DNA of 64,000 nucleotides from Cunninghamia lanceolata (GCA_027924645.1 BSBN01000844.1:496001-560000), one strand, 5' to 3'. Shown: positions 21,649 to 34,317, counted from the first letter of the stretch. Made by a program: numbers and translations. The notes: generated by a model from the sequence alone, not told the origin.

Positions 21649-22619
21649 GGGTCATCCCACAATAATGGGTTATACTTTTTGGCCAAACTTGACATTGAAA
21701 TCAACATTTTGAACTAAATCTTCACTTTCTGACACCTATAGCCGCTAAACCACTAGGAATTTGAAGATGATGCAAACTAGTGATTTGTGAGATTTTGGTT
21801 GTAGATTCTAAATATATTTTTTTTAAAAAAATTGGAGTTAAATTGTAAAATTTTTTGCATCTCCTTTGATAACTAGTTTTTAATAATAAACAACATTTTT
21901 TTAAAGTGATGTGTATTATGTAGCACACAACTTTTTTTTCTACAAAGGATAAAATTTTGATTCTTTTAAATTTAGATTTGGTAACACCAATATATATGGC
22001 ATGCATTTGGTTTTATAATGTTTTGTTGAATATTTTTTTAATTAAGTTTTGAAGTCAAACCAATTATAATTTAGACATACGTGTATTCCATAAAACATAA
22101 TTTTTTTTGTATGTATCGAAATTCAATTGTTTTTGTTGAAACAATGACATCAATACCTAGGGAATAGATATTTTTTAATTTTTTTTTCACTAATTTACTA
22201 ATTTTCCATGTGTGTAGAATAGAGAACTTGATGTTCAGTGAAAAACCTACCTTCACAAGAAATAAAAAATAAATATAATAATCAAATTAAATATATTTAA
22301 AATTATACTTTTTGGGAAGATTATAATAAGGACTACATACTTACAAAACATAAATTTTAAATGTATTCATTTGATCCCCCAAAAGGTAAATCAAAAGTGG
22401 TTTATTATCATCATTTTGATAGGTGTAGAGGAGACTCCATTATAGGTATGGTTTAAAACTAGTGGGTTCTATCCAAGGGGGTTTGATCAAACCCTCTTCA
22501 ATTAAAATCCTTTAAATGGAACCTTTAAAGGCTTAAATCATTATATTTTCTAAAAATATGTGATTTCAGATAAAATTAGGATGTCCCAAAAAGTGTAACC
22601 CATTATTGTGGCAGCACCC
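21649..22619. mobile_element. Short inverted-repeat (MITE-like) element in element A
   Basis: A 971-bp AT-rich insertion within the protease-to-integrase linker of A. The ends are inverted repeats of about 34 bp. The left reads GGGTCATCCCACAATAATGG and the right, reversed, reads GGGTGCTGCCACAATAATGG. Both continue into GTTAYACTTTTTGG. GAGT stands on both sides (21645-21648 and 22620-22623) and may be the target duplication. Removing it brings together the coding words GGCEITKDSG and SGTVIAARKRTYGNVY. No transposase is visible. The superfamily is not assigned. Confidence 0.7.
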
Positions 22620-22639
22620 GAGTCTTTCGTGATCTCACA

Positions 22640-22905
22640 ACCACCATCCTGAAACACAAGATTGTATCATTTTCTACACATTTGACCAACACTCAAGAGA
22701 TTATGCTTTAAACCCTTAACATAAAGAACATCATCAATACTATGCTTTCCATCCAAACTGATTGAATCTCTTCCACAAATCTTGGTAGATGTATCATCAC
22801 CAAATCTAACTAGTTCTCCATCATATTTTTCAAGTTTAACAAACTTACTCTTATCACTGACCATATGATTTGAGCATCCACTATCAATGACCTAGTAGTT
22901 ATTTT
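22640..22905 (-). pseudogene. Element A protease and pre-integrase segment
   Basis: The minus strand reads IDSGCSNHMVSDKSKF, the copia aspartic protease active site region (D-S-G). It is followed by FGDDTSTKICGRDSISLDGK and DVLYVKGLKHNLLSVGQ. This is the standard Ty1/copia arrangement. It breaks at a stop after MCRK. Confidence 0.9.
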
Positions 22906-23081
22906 CCTATCTAGTATGAAAAGTAGACATCAAAGTGCCTTCAACAGTAAGATTTAGCTCCGAAGCCCTTTCCTTCACACATTTCTTAGAGTTAGTAGAA
23001 AAAATATCATCTTTCTATGAACATACATTCATTATCCTCATCATTTTCATAATTAGATTCATCATTAGATATACTTGCATC

Positions 23082-23267
23082 TTATCTAACATAGTAGCTT
23101 TTCTTAGGCACTCTACTTTTGTTCTCCCTATTTTTGCTTCTCAAAATTCTTTCTAGACATCTTGAAGCATAATGACCTATCTTGCCACAACTGAAACATT
23201 TGAAAGGCAACTTAACAATGTACTTACTAGTATCCAATTTCATTTTTATCACAAAGTTATCTTCCAC
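23082..23267 (-). pseudogene. Element A gag zinc knuckle
   Basis: Encodes FKCFSCGKIGHYASRCLER, a C-x2-C-x4-H-x4-C nucleocapsid knuckle that binds element RNA, then a basic tail. It lies between the gag core (to the right) and protease (to the left), as expected on the minus strand. Confidence 0.9.
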
Positions 23268-23279
23268 ATCATTAGAACC

Positions 23280-23975
23280 CTCCTAATCTAATTCTATAGT
23301 CTTCTATGATTTACCAGCCTTAAAGGTAGTCTCAACTTTTGCACTACTTGTACCAAATTCTCTCATTTCAAAAGTAATCAAAGTACCAAGCAACTGATCT
23401 TTTGTAAATTGATCTAGATTTTATAATTCTTCAATAGTAGAAACTTTATGACTGTAAGCTTTGGGAAGACTTCTGAGTACCTTCATAATTACTTCTTTTT
23501 CTTCCAATTCTCCACCAAGACCTCTGATGCCATTGACAACTTCATCCACTTTTGTAAATAGCTTGTAATATTTTCATCTTCATACATTCACATGGTCTCA
23601 AACATGATCTTTAGATTTTGCATCTTATCTTGCTTGACTTTGGCATCTCCTTCATGAATGCTTTTCAACTTTTCCTAAATTTCATTAGTAGTTTTTAGAT
23701 TCATAACCTTCACCAATTCAGAATTAGTAAGACCACTTAAAAGAGCATGCATTTCTTTACCATTAGTTTCATAAGCCTTGATCTCATTAGTAGTACTTGG
23801 ACCATTTTTAGGTATAGTTTATGCAAACTCAACAGTCTTCTAGATTTCATATCCAAAAGAAATCAGACAACCTTCCATCCTTAACTTCTAGAATGCATAG
23901 TCTGATCCATCAAATAGGGCAACATCTTTCTTGTGCACCATCCCAGATCTACCTCAAATAGTTAGGCTTTCTTCC
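23280..23975 (-). pseudogene. Element A gag core, degenerate
   Basis: Across two frames with stops, the minus strand reads pieces of a copia gag: NGKEMHALLSGLTNSELVKV, MNLKTTNEI, and KLKSIHEGDAKVKQDKM. No open frame longer than 60 codons survives. Confidence 0.75.
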
Positions 23976-23984
23976 AAGGAACTT

Positions 23985-23997
23985 GGCTCTGATACCA
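23985..23997 (-). other. Element A primer-binding site
   Basis: On the minus strand TGGTATCAGAGCC, complementary to the 3' end of plant initiator methionine tRNA. It lies two bases inside the 5' LTR end. Confidence 0.9.
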
Positions 23998-23999
23998 AT

Positions 24000-24253
24000 T
24001 GTTGAATGCACAAGGCAACTGAGAGGGGGGGTGAATCAGTTGTAACTTATAATTCCAAAACTCTTAAAAATATTTAGATTCACATCAAATCAATTAACCC
24101 TTAAATTGTTATGATGATTAAGCATGAAATAAAATAACATAAACTGAATCAAATCAACATCAAGCACAAGAGAACACTAGATTTACATGGAAAACCCAAG
24201 AAAGGAAAAACCATAGTGAGGATTAGCTCACAATATAAAGTAATATCAACATT
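24000..24253 (-). repeat. Element A 5' LTR, first part (before element B)
   Basis: It begins TGTTGAATGC and matches 2543 onward. It is interrupted by element B at ACATT and resumes at 47902. It contains the terminal stem-loop with arms CAACTGA (24016-24022) and TCAGTTG (24036-24042). Confidence 0.9.
24249..24253. repeat. Element B target-site duplication (ACATT), left
   Basis: An exact match to 47902-47906 on the far side of element B. Confidence 0.93.
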
Positions 24254-26171
24254 TGTCATGCCCACATTTCCCATGTGGTCACGACATGTAACACATGTGT
24301 CATGTCAACATTTATCATGTCATCATGACATGAAATATCAAAAAATTTCCATGCATCCCTAGAAACCCCCTCGCACGCGTCAGCATGCTCGGTGGCAATA
24401 CGCATAAAGCATAAACAAGTCAATCAAACTCAGGGTAATGCGATCACATGAGCAATCCCCTGCTTGATTTTAGCCAACTAAGGGGGTCAATGTGACGCAA
24501 GAAGCGTCACCATTAGGGTTAGGATCAATTGATCGAAACCCTAAGTTTTCCTAACTGAGTGACGGGGTTTCGACATGAATCAAAATCAAAACCCTAAATT
24601 CTAGAGCATAAAAGAATTGAATAGCCACTTAAATCAAACATCTAGTTTGTGGAAACATTAAAATATTACTCAATGCAAAAATTAAATCGCTTAAGACAAT
24701 TAACCCTAATTCTTAGAAAAATCCAGCAATATAACGCCACTAGGGCATATATAGGGATTATTCTAATTAAGAAACACAAGCCAAGGGGTTCACTAACCCA
24801 TTAAAATTGATTAATTAAAAATAATTATGCTAGGGAGAATGGTTTGTCACACTAAGGCTCTCTAATTAAAAACTAGATTAAATGATTAAATTAATATTCT
24901 ACTTCGATTAAAACCCTAAACATATAATTAAATTAATAAAGTCAACCTTGCAATAATACTATTGAATTAATATTTCACAAGTTACAATATTTAAAATTAA
25001 ATCCCCCAAGGTTTAATAATTCACTAAACTACTAACCTAACCCTTGAATATTTGAAAATAACAACACCATACACTAAAATCAGCATTAACCTAATACACC
25101 CCAAAAATAAAATAAAATTAATTTACCTAAGAGAATAAAGAGCTCAAAAACCTTTAATTTCATCTCCCACCTAAATAAAATAAAAATAATTCCAATGAGG
25201 TTAAAAGAAATAATTACCCTAAGAAAAGATAAAGTGCACCCATTTCCCACAATAGAAAATTTATATTAAAACTTCCCACCTCACAAGATAAACAAATTTA
25301 AAAATCCACAAAGCCCTAAATGGTTGCACAATAAAATATAATATCCTTAAGAAGAAGAACCCTAACCCTAAATTGTTTTCTCTCATTCTATTCTTTCTCT
25401 TCCCTCATTTCTCCTTCTCATTTCTTTTTATTTTTCCCTTGTTTTGTTGCAAGTTGCTCCATGGACAGCCATGGCCGTCACTTACAATGAGGTATACTCA
25501 TTGTGTATCTACATATTTGAAAGCCCTCTTATTATTTTTATTATTTTGAGCACACATACACACACACACATATATATGCTAGTAAGAAACCAGAGATAAA
25601 TTTTATTGCTACAAGTTTTATGTATATACACTAAGTATATATATATATACTTATAATGTAAACATGCATATTTTAGCGTCAAAGGGGGCCAACCAGCCAT
25701 TTGAAGTGGGGAGCGGCAGTGAAGGGGATGGTGCCACTACCGAACACAGTCATCGCAGGTTTAACATAGACTATGGGGTGTGGGGGGGTTCGAACCCCTC
25801 CCACTCCAAATACCTTTCTTTTGTTTTAAGAAAAAAGAAAAAACAACACAATGGGGGTTCGGTGGGGGGGTTCAAACCCCTCCACCACACACTGTGCTCA
25901 TAACAAAGGGGACAGAGAATATGGTGGGTGGGGGGTAGTAGCCAGCTGTCAACCCCTCCCCAAAACATAGTCCAAAACACAAACATAAGCAGATCTGACT
26001 CGTCGCTAGGGTTTGGCAACAAAATATATTTGTTTATTTAATTTCTTTATATTAAATATAAACCAGTTTATATATATATATATCAATGGCATATACACAA
26101 CCCCTACAGTTAGTCCAAAATATTTAAAAAAATATAGTCTTTTACAATGATTTTTTTTAGCATCAAGATAA

Positions 26172-26220
<49 letters not shown>

Positions 26221-28780
26221 TTTTCCCACATCAACAAATAGATTATTTATAAAGATGAGAAATGCAATTCTCTCTATATATATATTGAAATATGGAAGCA
26301 TGTATGCTTATTTGAACATTGCATAAAGTTAGCCATCTCCTTATACCTATATTTTTTTTTCTCAAAGATAAAATAGCAACTAGCTATTTTTTTGAATCAA
26401 AGGCAACATAATATAATTCTAATATAACTATTTCTTTATATAACAACTCAATATTTAAACAACAACATAAAAGTTATATTTTCTTCTTGTTTTGAAAAAG
26501 AACAAATCAACAACATACTTTCTTTTGTTTAAGCAAAAATCTTAAATCAGCAACACAATAAATGTATATTTTTTTAAAAGGTAAACAACATCATAGTATA
26601 AATAGCCAACTATTACATTTTTACAAACATCTCAAAATGAATATAACATTAAAATCATTTGAACATCTACATGATAAGAGAGAGTTTTCTCTCTTTCTTT
26701 TTGGAACAAACTATACAAAGGCCAATCTTGGCTAAGGCTCTCAAATAGCCTAAAACTACCATGAACATGAAACTAAAACACTTCCTCCAAGCTCCATTAC
26801 CAACAATAACACTTGCAAGAGAAAAAAATAATAAGGGAGGGAAAACCAAGTCACAAAATCTGCTCTCCTCCCTACCATAGACCCACTAATGAGTCACCCC
26901 CAAGCTTGGAGCTCATCCACACTTTAACACTCCACAACACAACAATGAGCACACCAACAATCATGAAGACACACATGGATTTATCACAAAACAAAACTCA
27001 TAGAAATGAGTTTTAAGGGGTAGGGGAGTGGACATCACTCAACTCAAGAGGCCACTCCAAATATCTCAAAACACTCAACACAAACAAGGCCTCAATCCCA
27101 AATATTTATACCAAGAAACACATATATTCCTCCATGGCACTCATGCCATACAAAATGCTCATACTCATAATCTTGCCATCAAGGCTAAAATACCAACACT
27201 AGGAGGGTGACCTTGAGGAGGTTCACTCCTCCCCCACCCCACACATGTTGAGCATCTTCTCCAAATGGAGAGGCTCTCACAAACACCCTTAAAACACCCC
27301 ACAAAATCAAAGAACAAAACACTCACAAGAAAACCCACAAGAAAAGTAAATACATAAGGAAAGGCTTCAAGCCTTGAATCCTACCTTGATAAGCCCAATA
27401 AAGAAGATAATTGAAGTAGAGACCTTCCAACTCCACCTCCAAGTCTTTCCTCCAAAAGTGCCTCCAAAAACTCTCTAACTCCCCAAAATTCAAATAAAAT
27501 AGAAAATGTAATGAAATCAACAACTCTCTCCCTCTCTTCAAGAGGGATTAAAATAGGCTCTCTTCTTGAGCCTTGAGGAATGAGAAGGTGAGACATGTCA
27601 CCTTCTCCTTCCTCCTCACATCCACTTGCAAGCTTCATGGAATGTGGGGGTGACACATGTCACCCTCCCATTCCACCAAGTCTTGCCCCCTCCACTTGTG
27701 CTCTCTCACCCATGTGTGAGAGCAAGGTGGAGCCCAAAAAGGATGAGGGTATGACATGTGTCCATATCATATCCTCCCATGAAAACCCACAAAACCCCAA
27801 GGTACTCTCACCAATGTGTGAGAGCCTTGGAGTTGGGTCCTCCACAATTAGGGGTCTTGAAGACTTCCCAAGCCTTGAATGCAAGGTACCCCAAAGACTT
27901 GGAATGAGGTGTGGATAAGGTTGAAGGTTTGACCCAACCTTCCACTCCTCCCCAAACTTCCATTTTCGTAACTTCACTTTAGGGTGAAGTTTAAGTGACC
28001 ATATGGGAGTTATCCTAGGGTTAGACATGCTCAAATGGGTCCTAGACCCTAGGGGTACAACCTAGGGTCACTTTTAACCCAATTTGAGCACCTTAGGATG
28101 TAGAAAATCACATGAAAAGGGGTCGAAAAAATTAAAACAAAAAAAGAGTCAAATAAACATTACACATTTACAACACCAAAATACAATCAACTGAAAATAG
28201 GTAGACCTAGCCCAAAAGACAACATACACAAACATTACAAAAATTCATCAAGCATTTACACAGTTGATTTTGGTTCCTCTTGGAACTAGATGGGTTCAAC
28301 ACAGGATTTCACAAAATGTGTGGGATGATCTCTGATTTTCCATGGCTTGGGAAAATCACCTACGCACTTAAACAAAAGATTAATCCAACATGAATATCAT
28401 AGCCGAAGCAAGGAAAAGCATTCACGCACACCATCGCATAAACATTTAAAAACATCATAAAAATCACACCATAATTAGATTCATAATTTGCATTTCTATA
28501 AACCATCTCATGATAAAAAAAATCACATAGTAAATCCATAACATAATCTCTCAACTAGTATCTATAACATATCAGAATGCATATCACAAGTCTAATCATC
28601 ATTTGTGAATAAAAATTAGGACCTAGTCTCATCACAACATACTAAGCATAACTAACCAAAATAAATAAATATAGTCTACAAAGTTTGTATATCGGGATCA
28701 ACAGTCCCCAAATGTCTAAAATGTCTCCAACAGTAAATATGAAACAAACAAAATAAGGGAGTGAAATAATAGGTCTCACA
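24254..28780 (-). repeat. Element B 3' LTR (left), 4.53 kb
   Basis: It starts TGTCATGCCC and ends GGTCTCACA, and is nearly collinear with 42699-47901. It contains (TA)n/(CA)n runs at 25548-25650 and 26177-26216. A cluster of short perfect inverted repeats lies at 27582-27990. Open frames of 70-125 codons on both strands near 27.3-28.0 kb recur in the partner LTR only because the LTRs are duplicates. I do not call them genes. Confidence 0.93.
27582..27990. promoter_or_regulatory. Cluster of five short hairpins in the element B LTR
   Basis: Five perfect inverted repeats occur within 410 bp: GAGAAGGTGA/TCACCTTCTC (27582-27607), GGGTGACA/TGTCACCC (27648-27665), CTCTCAC/GTGAGAG (27703-27722 and again 27805-27824), and ACTTCAC/GTGAAGT (27971-27990). 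In the partner LTR the first is even longer, with 12-bp arms at 46711-46736. They may be transcription-factor sites, RNA hairpins or both. Function is inferred only from clustering and retention. Confidence 0.6.
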
Positions 28781-28795
28781 TCCTCCCGCCTAAGA
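28781..28795 (-). other. Element B polypurine tract
   Basis: The minus strand reads aggcgggagga directly before the 3' LTR (TGTGAGACC). This is the expected place and composition for the plus-strand primer. Confidence 0.75.
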
Positions 28796-28990
28796 CTAAA
28801 CTTCTTCCTAGAAGTTGTCAAAGAGGTGAGGATAAAGTGTTCTCAATCTAGTTGCATCCTCCCATGTTGCCGTGACTTCATCGTACCCGTCCCACTAACC
28901 TCTAACTTGGTCCAGCGCTCGGCCTCAAAGGCCTAGGATCTGATGAGCCAATATGTGAATTGGCTCCAAAGCCAACTATCCATCTACCTC
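28796..28990 (-). pseudogene. Element B chromodomain remnant
   Basis: Downstream of the integrase C-terminus the minus strand reads EPIHILAHQI, then after a stop ALDQVRG, then DEVTATWEDATRLRTLYPHL. This matches the end of a plant chromovirus chromodomain (EEATWE...YPHLF), which directs integration to heterochromatin. Stops interrupt it. Confidence 0.7.
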
Positions 28991-28993
28991 TAG

Positions 28994-29215
28994 CTATAGA
29001 GCACTACAATCCAATACATGATATAAATTAGATATGTAATGCCACAAAATAGATACATGAAATACATCGTGGATGCGCGACATGCTAGGTGGCAAGGCTA
29101 AATGGTAGGCTATGGGTCCTATCCGCTCCAATATCTCAAAAGGCTCAACAAACCGTGGTGCAATCTTAGAGCCCTTTCCATAATGGATTAGACTCTTGTG
29201 TGGCCGCACTCTCAA
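28994..29215 (-). pseudogene. Element B integrase C-terminal (GPY/F-type) segment
   Basis: It reads KIAPRFVEPFEILERIGPIA, then YHLALPPSMSRIHDVFHVSI. This is the conserved C-terminal module of Ty3/gypsy integrases (GPFEIL-RIGPVAYRLALP-L--IH-VFHVS). Confidence 0.9.
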
Positions 29216-29219
29216 GAAT

Positions 29220-30170
29220 ACTCTGTCCCTGACTGAGAAGCTCCAATCTAATCTCTTAGCATTGGTATACTTCTTTTGTCAATCATGTGCCTCCTAAAGT
29301 CTCTGCCTAACCAAGGTCACCTACTGCTCCATATCCTACACCAACTCTGGCCCAATAGCAACCCTATCCTCTATACAGTCCCAACTCAATGGTGTCCTGC
29401 AAGGTCTACTGTACAAGGCCTAAAAATGAGGCATACCTAACGAGATGTGATGCCCATTATTGTAGGCAAACTCAACTAGATACATATACTCCTCCCATCT
29501 AGACTGATGGTCCATAACATACATACGGAGCATATCCTCTAATACCTGATTCACCTCTCTGTCTGACCATCTGTCTCAAGGTGATAAGTTGAACTAAAGT
29601 TGAGCTGTGTACCTAATGCCTATTGTAATGCCCTCCAAAAGGCTGATGTGAACACTGAGTCTCTGTCAGAATTGTTGTGATGAGGTACCCCATGTAATCT
29701 AATAATCTCATCCAAGAATACTCTCTCCACTTATGGTGCATTGTACGTCATGCATATAGGTGAGAAATGTTCCACCTTGGTCAACTTGTCAACCATCACC
29801 ATGATGGCATCATGGTGGTGAGATAACATAGGAAGACCAACTATGAAATCCATGGAAATGGTGTCCCATTTCCACTCAAGTATCTCGTGAGGGTATAAAA
29901 GACCTGTTGGATGTTGATATTGGGCCTTGACCCTCTGGCACTCAAGGAAACAAGCAACAAACTCTGTAATATCTCATCTCATACCTACCCAATGGTACAA
30001 CTGTCACAAGTCAACATGCATCTTCTTCACCCCCAGGTGTGCTGCATAAGGTGCTCTGTGAGTCTTTGAAAGAACTACTACATGTAGGTCACCTGCATGG
30101 GGTACATAGATACATTGTCGATGTCTAAGTAGGCCATCTGTCTCAAGGGAATATCCTACAAACTTGCCCA
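29220..30170 (-). pseudogene. Element B integrase zinc finger and core
   Basis: With several stops the minus strand reads THRAPYAAHLGVKKMHVDL and FLECQRVKAQYQHPTGLLYP (HHCC finger), then WKWDTISMDFIVGLP (first core aspartate) and DRDSVFTSAFWRALQ (second). The match to Ty3/gypsy integrase is clear and the decay moderate. Confidence 0.85.
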
Positions 30171-30180
30171 CAAGGGCCCT

Positions 30181-30666
30181 CTATGACTGGATCTCCTGCT
30201 GCACCTCAAGAAACCACTCATCCTCAAGTAGATGTTGTATGATGCGCCCTCTCAAGTCCACACTCAAGGTCAAGGTGAGAATCTTATGGTGCCTCAAACT
30301 CAATGCATTGGTAACCACATTCTCCTTCCCTTTGATGTAGTGGACATCAAAGTCATACTCGTAAAGAAACTCCATCCAACGCCACTGGTGGGCATTCAGA
30401 TTTGGCTGCATGAATATGTACTGAAGAGTGTGATGATTTGAATGAAGCTCAAAGTGATGACCTAGTAGAAAGTGTCTCCAATGAACAAGAGGATGAACCA
30501 CTGTTACGAGATCTAAATCGTGAGTGGGGTAGTTTAGCTCATGGATCTTGAGCTTTTGTGACTCATATGTGATCGCTCTACCACCTTCCATAAGCATGGC
30601 TTCCAAACCCTCTAGTGATGCATCCATACAAACCATGAAATCTGCTACTGGATCAAGAATGGCCAA
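30181..30666 (-). pseudogene. Element B RNase H
   Basis: An open frame of 161 codons: DFMVCMDASLEGLEAMLMEG, then AITYESQKLKIHELNYPTHD, HFELHSNHHTLQYIF, and RWMEFLYEYDFDVHYIKGKE. It is typical of the Ty3/gypsy RNase H. The usual TDHHSL reads SNHHTL, so one catalytic aspartate is lost, and a D to N change fits C-to-T decay. Confidence 0.93.
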
Positions 30667-30759
30667 GATGGGAGCACTGGTAAGATGCTCCTTGAGGACC
30701 CTGAAGGCCCTCTTGCACTACTCAGTCCAAGTGAAGCTCTTCCCTTTCCATTGAAGGGA

Positions 30760-31440
30760 AGTGATGGGGTGTGCTATCCTAGAAAATCCCTCAATGAATC
30801 TGTAGTAATACCTGGCTAACCCCATGAAACTCCTGACCTCTATCACACTAGTGGGGGCTGGTCATTTTGATAGCCCTGATCTTCGATGGATCTACGGAGA
30901 TACCATCACTCGATAGGATGTGCCCCAAATACTGTACCCCAGATCTAAAAAGGGAACACTTCGCCAAGTTGCCAAAAAGATGATGCTCTCTCAAGCACTA
31001 CAAAACTTGACGTAAGTGTTCCTCATGCTCCTCCTCTATCCGCAAGTAGATCAAGATATCATCAAGGAAAATGATCATGAACCGATCCAAGTAAGTACGG
31101 AACACCTCGTTCATGAGACTCATAAACACTACAGGGGCATTCATCAAGCCAAAGGGTACCACAGTGAACTCAGTGGCCATATCGAGTCTGGAAGGTGGTC
31201 TTATGGATGTCTGCCTCTATGATGTGCAACTAGTGGTAACCAAACTTCAGGTCTATCTTAGAGAACACTCTGGTTCCCTGCATCTGGTTGAAATGATCAT
31301 CAATGCTAGGTAGAGGATAATGGTTCTTCACTGTCACCTTATTAAGCTACCTATAATCCATGCACAAATGAAGAGACCCATCCTTCTTCTTCACGAAGAT
31401 GACTGGTGCGCCCCATAGTCATATGCTAGGTCAGATGTTC
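30760..31440 (-). pseudogene. Element B reverse transcriptase
   Basis: The intact part (30998-31180) reads [20 protein letters not shown], then [20 protein letters not shown], with the FLDD catalytic motif. Upstream, in broken frames, come [20 protein letters not shown] and [19 protein letters not shown]. All are Ty3/gypsy RT landmarks. Confidence 0.9.
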
Positions 31441-31688
31441 CCCTTCTAAAGAAACTCCTCTAACTACAACTTGAGCTCCGTGAGCTCATGTGTGGTCATC
31501 CTGTAGGGTGCACGAGATACTAGCTTGGCACCCGACACTAGATTGATGTGGAAGTCGACCTCTCTATGAGGTGGCATACCTAGTAACTCTGGTGGGAAAA
31601 CATCAGTAAACTCCCTCAAGATGGGATGGTCATCTAATGACACCTTTGGCTCATCCTCTGATCTATCACTAACAGTGATGGAAAATAA

Positions 31689-32090
31689 CTAACATCCCTT
31701 CTGCATGCAGAACTTAAGCTTCTGAGTAGATATCATATGAACTGTAATGGGATTCTGAATGCCCACTACCTCGACTGACGTGCCAAGATCATCTAAACAG
31801 CTAATCACCTTTTGGTGACAATCTAGCTTGGCTCTATGAGTTGCAAGCCAATCCATGCCTAAAACTACACCATAGGATCCTAAGGGCATAACCCTAAGGT
31901 CATATACTATAGTGAAGGCCCCCAAAGATAACTCACAATCCTGAACCAACACATCTACCGCCATCTTGGCCCAAGTGGCCAACTCAACCTCCCACCTATC
32001 ACCCTTCCTAGAGGCCACCAGCCTGGAACACTCCACTAATGATGGAGATATAAATGAATCAGTAGTGCTAGAGTCAAATAAATAGCAATG
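31689..32090 (-). pseudogene. Element B aspartic protease
   Basis: It begins YLFDSSTTDSFISPSL, the active-site region, with DSS where DSG/DTG is usual. It continues VELATWAKMAVDVLVQDCEL and SYGVVLGMDWLATHRAKLDC, the conserved LGMDWL end of plant gypsy proteases. The frame from VECS onward is open. Confidence 0.85.
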
Positions 32091-32239
32091 GGGACATTCC
32101 TAATCATACCTACTATCTCAATCACTGAGGCCTAGAAGTCAGCCTGGAGGTTATCAACTGTTGCAAACATATGGTGGGATCTACCCACATCTCCAACCGT
32201 CTTCTCTGATCCTCCTGCATGAGGTTGTCCCCCTGCCAT

Positions 32240-33510
32240 AAAGCCCTATGGGCACTCTCTGGCTAAATGTCCTACCCCACCACAAACATAGCATGGGTCC
32301 AGAGCCTATACCTGACCAGTCTGTGTCCTACTACTATGCTGCTATCTAGTCTGACCCATGGACCCCTGAGAACCTCTGTATGACTACTGCGATCTAGCAG
32401 GTCCTGCAGGTGGTCCTTGTTGTCACTGATCCCTATGTGGGCCCTACTACTGTCAACTATAATTATGTCCTCCCTATACCCTCTGCTGGGGCCTGGACCT
32501 CTGTTGATACTGCTGCTGCTGCTGTGGAGGCCTAGGAGGTAATGGTGCAGAACTAAATCCTCCTCCCTATGGTGGTGGTGGTGGCCAACATAAACTCTGC
32601 TGCTACTAGCTATGATCCTAAAACTAGGGAAGTGAACTCTGACTCTGCCCCTAAATCTCCTCTATGATGTATGCCTTCTCAGTAGACTCACTCATGGTCT
32701 AGGGGTTTGCCATGTGCACTGGTCCTGATATCCCATGATTCAAACCTCTGATAAATTTTTGAACTAGGAGTTTTTAATCATGGAGGTACTCTGCATACCA
32801 TGACAGCTCAATGAACCTACTCTCATACTGTACTACAGTAGAACCTCACTATTGCAAGTTGTGGAACTCGTCAATCTGACACTGCCTGTAATGGTCTGAC
32901 AGATAACGTGCATTAAAGCGCTCAATGAAAGTGTCCCATGAAAGAGTATCCAAAGATAGGTGGTGCTTGCACCCCTTAGTGCGCCACTATGTCACTCCTG
33001 TATCTCTCAATAGGTGAACTGCCATGCATGCCTTTGTGTTGCCCTTGTATGGATGCAACACAAAGCACCTATCTAAACTAATAAGTCAAGCCTCAGCCTC
33101 GGCTCCCTCTATGGTCCCTATGAGGGTGGGTGGATTTAGCCTAAGCAAGTCTTTGACGGGGTCCCCTCGGTCTCTATGTCCTTTGATAGGCTCATCCACA
33201 CCCTCTCGCCATCCATAATCATAAGGTCCATCATAAACCTACTCTATCCTCATAGCCTCCTCTCACCTCGCATGATACGAAGGGCTCCTGCTGCGAGCTC
33301 TGTAAGCCGAACTGACCTCCTCTACTATGGTGATAGGTATCTCTACATAAGGCTCTACATGTAGCGCCACTCGCAGCTTGACACGTGGCTCTACACGTGA
33401 CTCAGCACATGGCTCCTCTCACGGATCAATGTAGGGCTCGACACATGGCTCGATACACAGCTCTATTGTGGCTAGTGGTAACCTCTCCAACACTGCCTGT
33501 AATGCTTGTA
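32240..33510 (-). pseudogene. Element B gag, C-terminal part, with CCHC knuckle
   Basis: The zinc knuckle CYVCGGVGHLAREC lies at about 32249-32290. It is followed to the right (upstream in the gene) by a stretch rich in Q, P and G with many stops. Element C is inserted at the right edge. The gene resumes at 42467 and begins at 42603. Confidence 0.78.
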
Positions 33511-33515
33511 AGATC
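33511..33515. repeat. Element C target-site duplication (AGATC), left
   Basis: An exact match to 42462-42466. Confidence 0.94.
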
Positions 33516-34317
33516 TGTTGCAAGTATGGGTTGAACCGGTGTTGTCATTGATGTCAACATACTCATGTTGCATTAATGAGAAGGATTGGATGAGCTATGT
33601 GCTGAGGATATTGAGAAAATTAGTCTCAATTAGGAACAGTGAAGAACAGTGATGATAATAAGGTAAAAGTCCAAGATAGGTTGAGGATTAGAGGATACGG
33701 TTTAAAGGGTTTGTAGATATAAGTTTTGAGATGCTCCAGTCAAGTTTTCAGGGATCCGCATGAAGATCTGAAGAAGTTATGGTGGCTCAAGTAGAACTGG
33801 TTCCGACAAGTGCTTAGTGGTGACAGAGTGAGACAGATAGGTTCGGTAATGCATTATCCCACTCTACGGATTTGAGGAAGTATTTAGGACATCCTTGTGA
33901 AGTCTCAAGTAGATCAGTTTGTGGTTTGAAGGTTTGAAAGAACCTATTCCTTTGTGACAGTGATGACAGACTGTGTTCTTGAGGTTCCAGATGTAGGAGA
34001 GAAGGATTTCAGTAAGTAGAGGAAGTGCGGATGTTCTTGGTGATTTAGGAAAGCTTGTGAAGGTCCTTAGATTATGTTCAGTTTGTGTTGATGGTCAGCA
34101 TTAGAATTGGAGCCTGGAATTGAAGAAATACTTCCGGATGAAGGTGTTCTTTCTGTGATTGGCCGACCAGATGAATTATACACCTTGCGAATGTTCTTGT
34201 GATTGTCTGCTGACTTAGATGTTTGTTCCTAAGTTGATGTCATGTATAAATAAAGGTTTGCGAAGTCATTTCAAGAGCGAACTTGTGGAGATGAGGGTGT
34301 GGTAGCGAGGAGAAGAG

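Noticed and set aside
25360..25378. Telomere-like ccctaaccctaaa (also gggttagg at 7488 and 8448)
   Set aside because: Only one or two units, inside an LTR and a captured intron. Not an interstitial telomere array.
25780..25890. tRNA gene suggested by GGTTCGAACCCC and similar words (also at 44283)
   Set aside because: They resemble a tRNA T-arm, but no A-box, acceptor stem or anticodon arm is in place. They are palindromic G/C runs in the element B LTR.
27323..28034. Open frames of 70-124 codons on both strands, repeated at 46452-47047
   Set aside because: The recurrence is due to LTR duplication. Frames overlap on opposite strands, have no recognisable domain, and include hairpin repeats.
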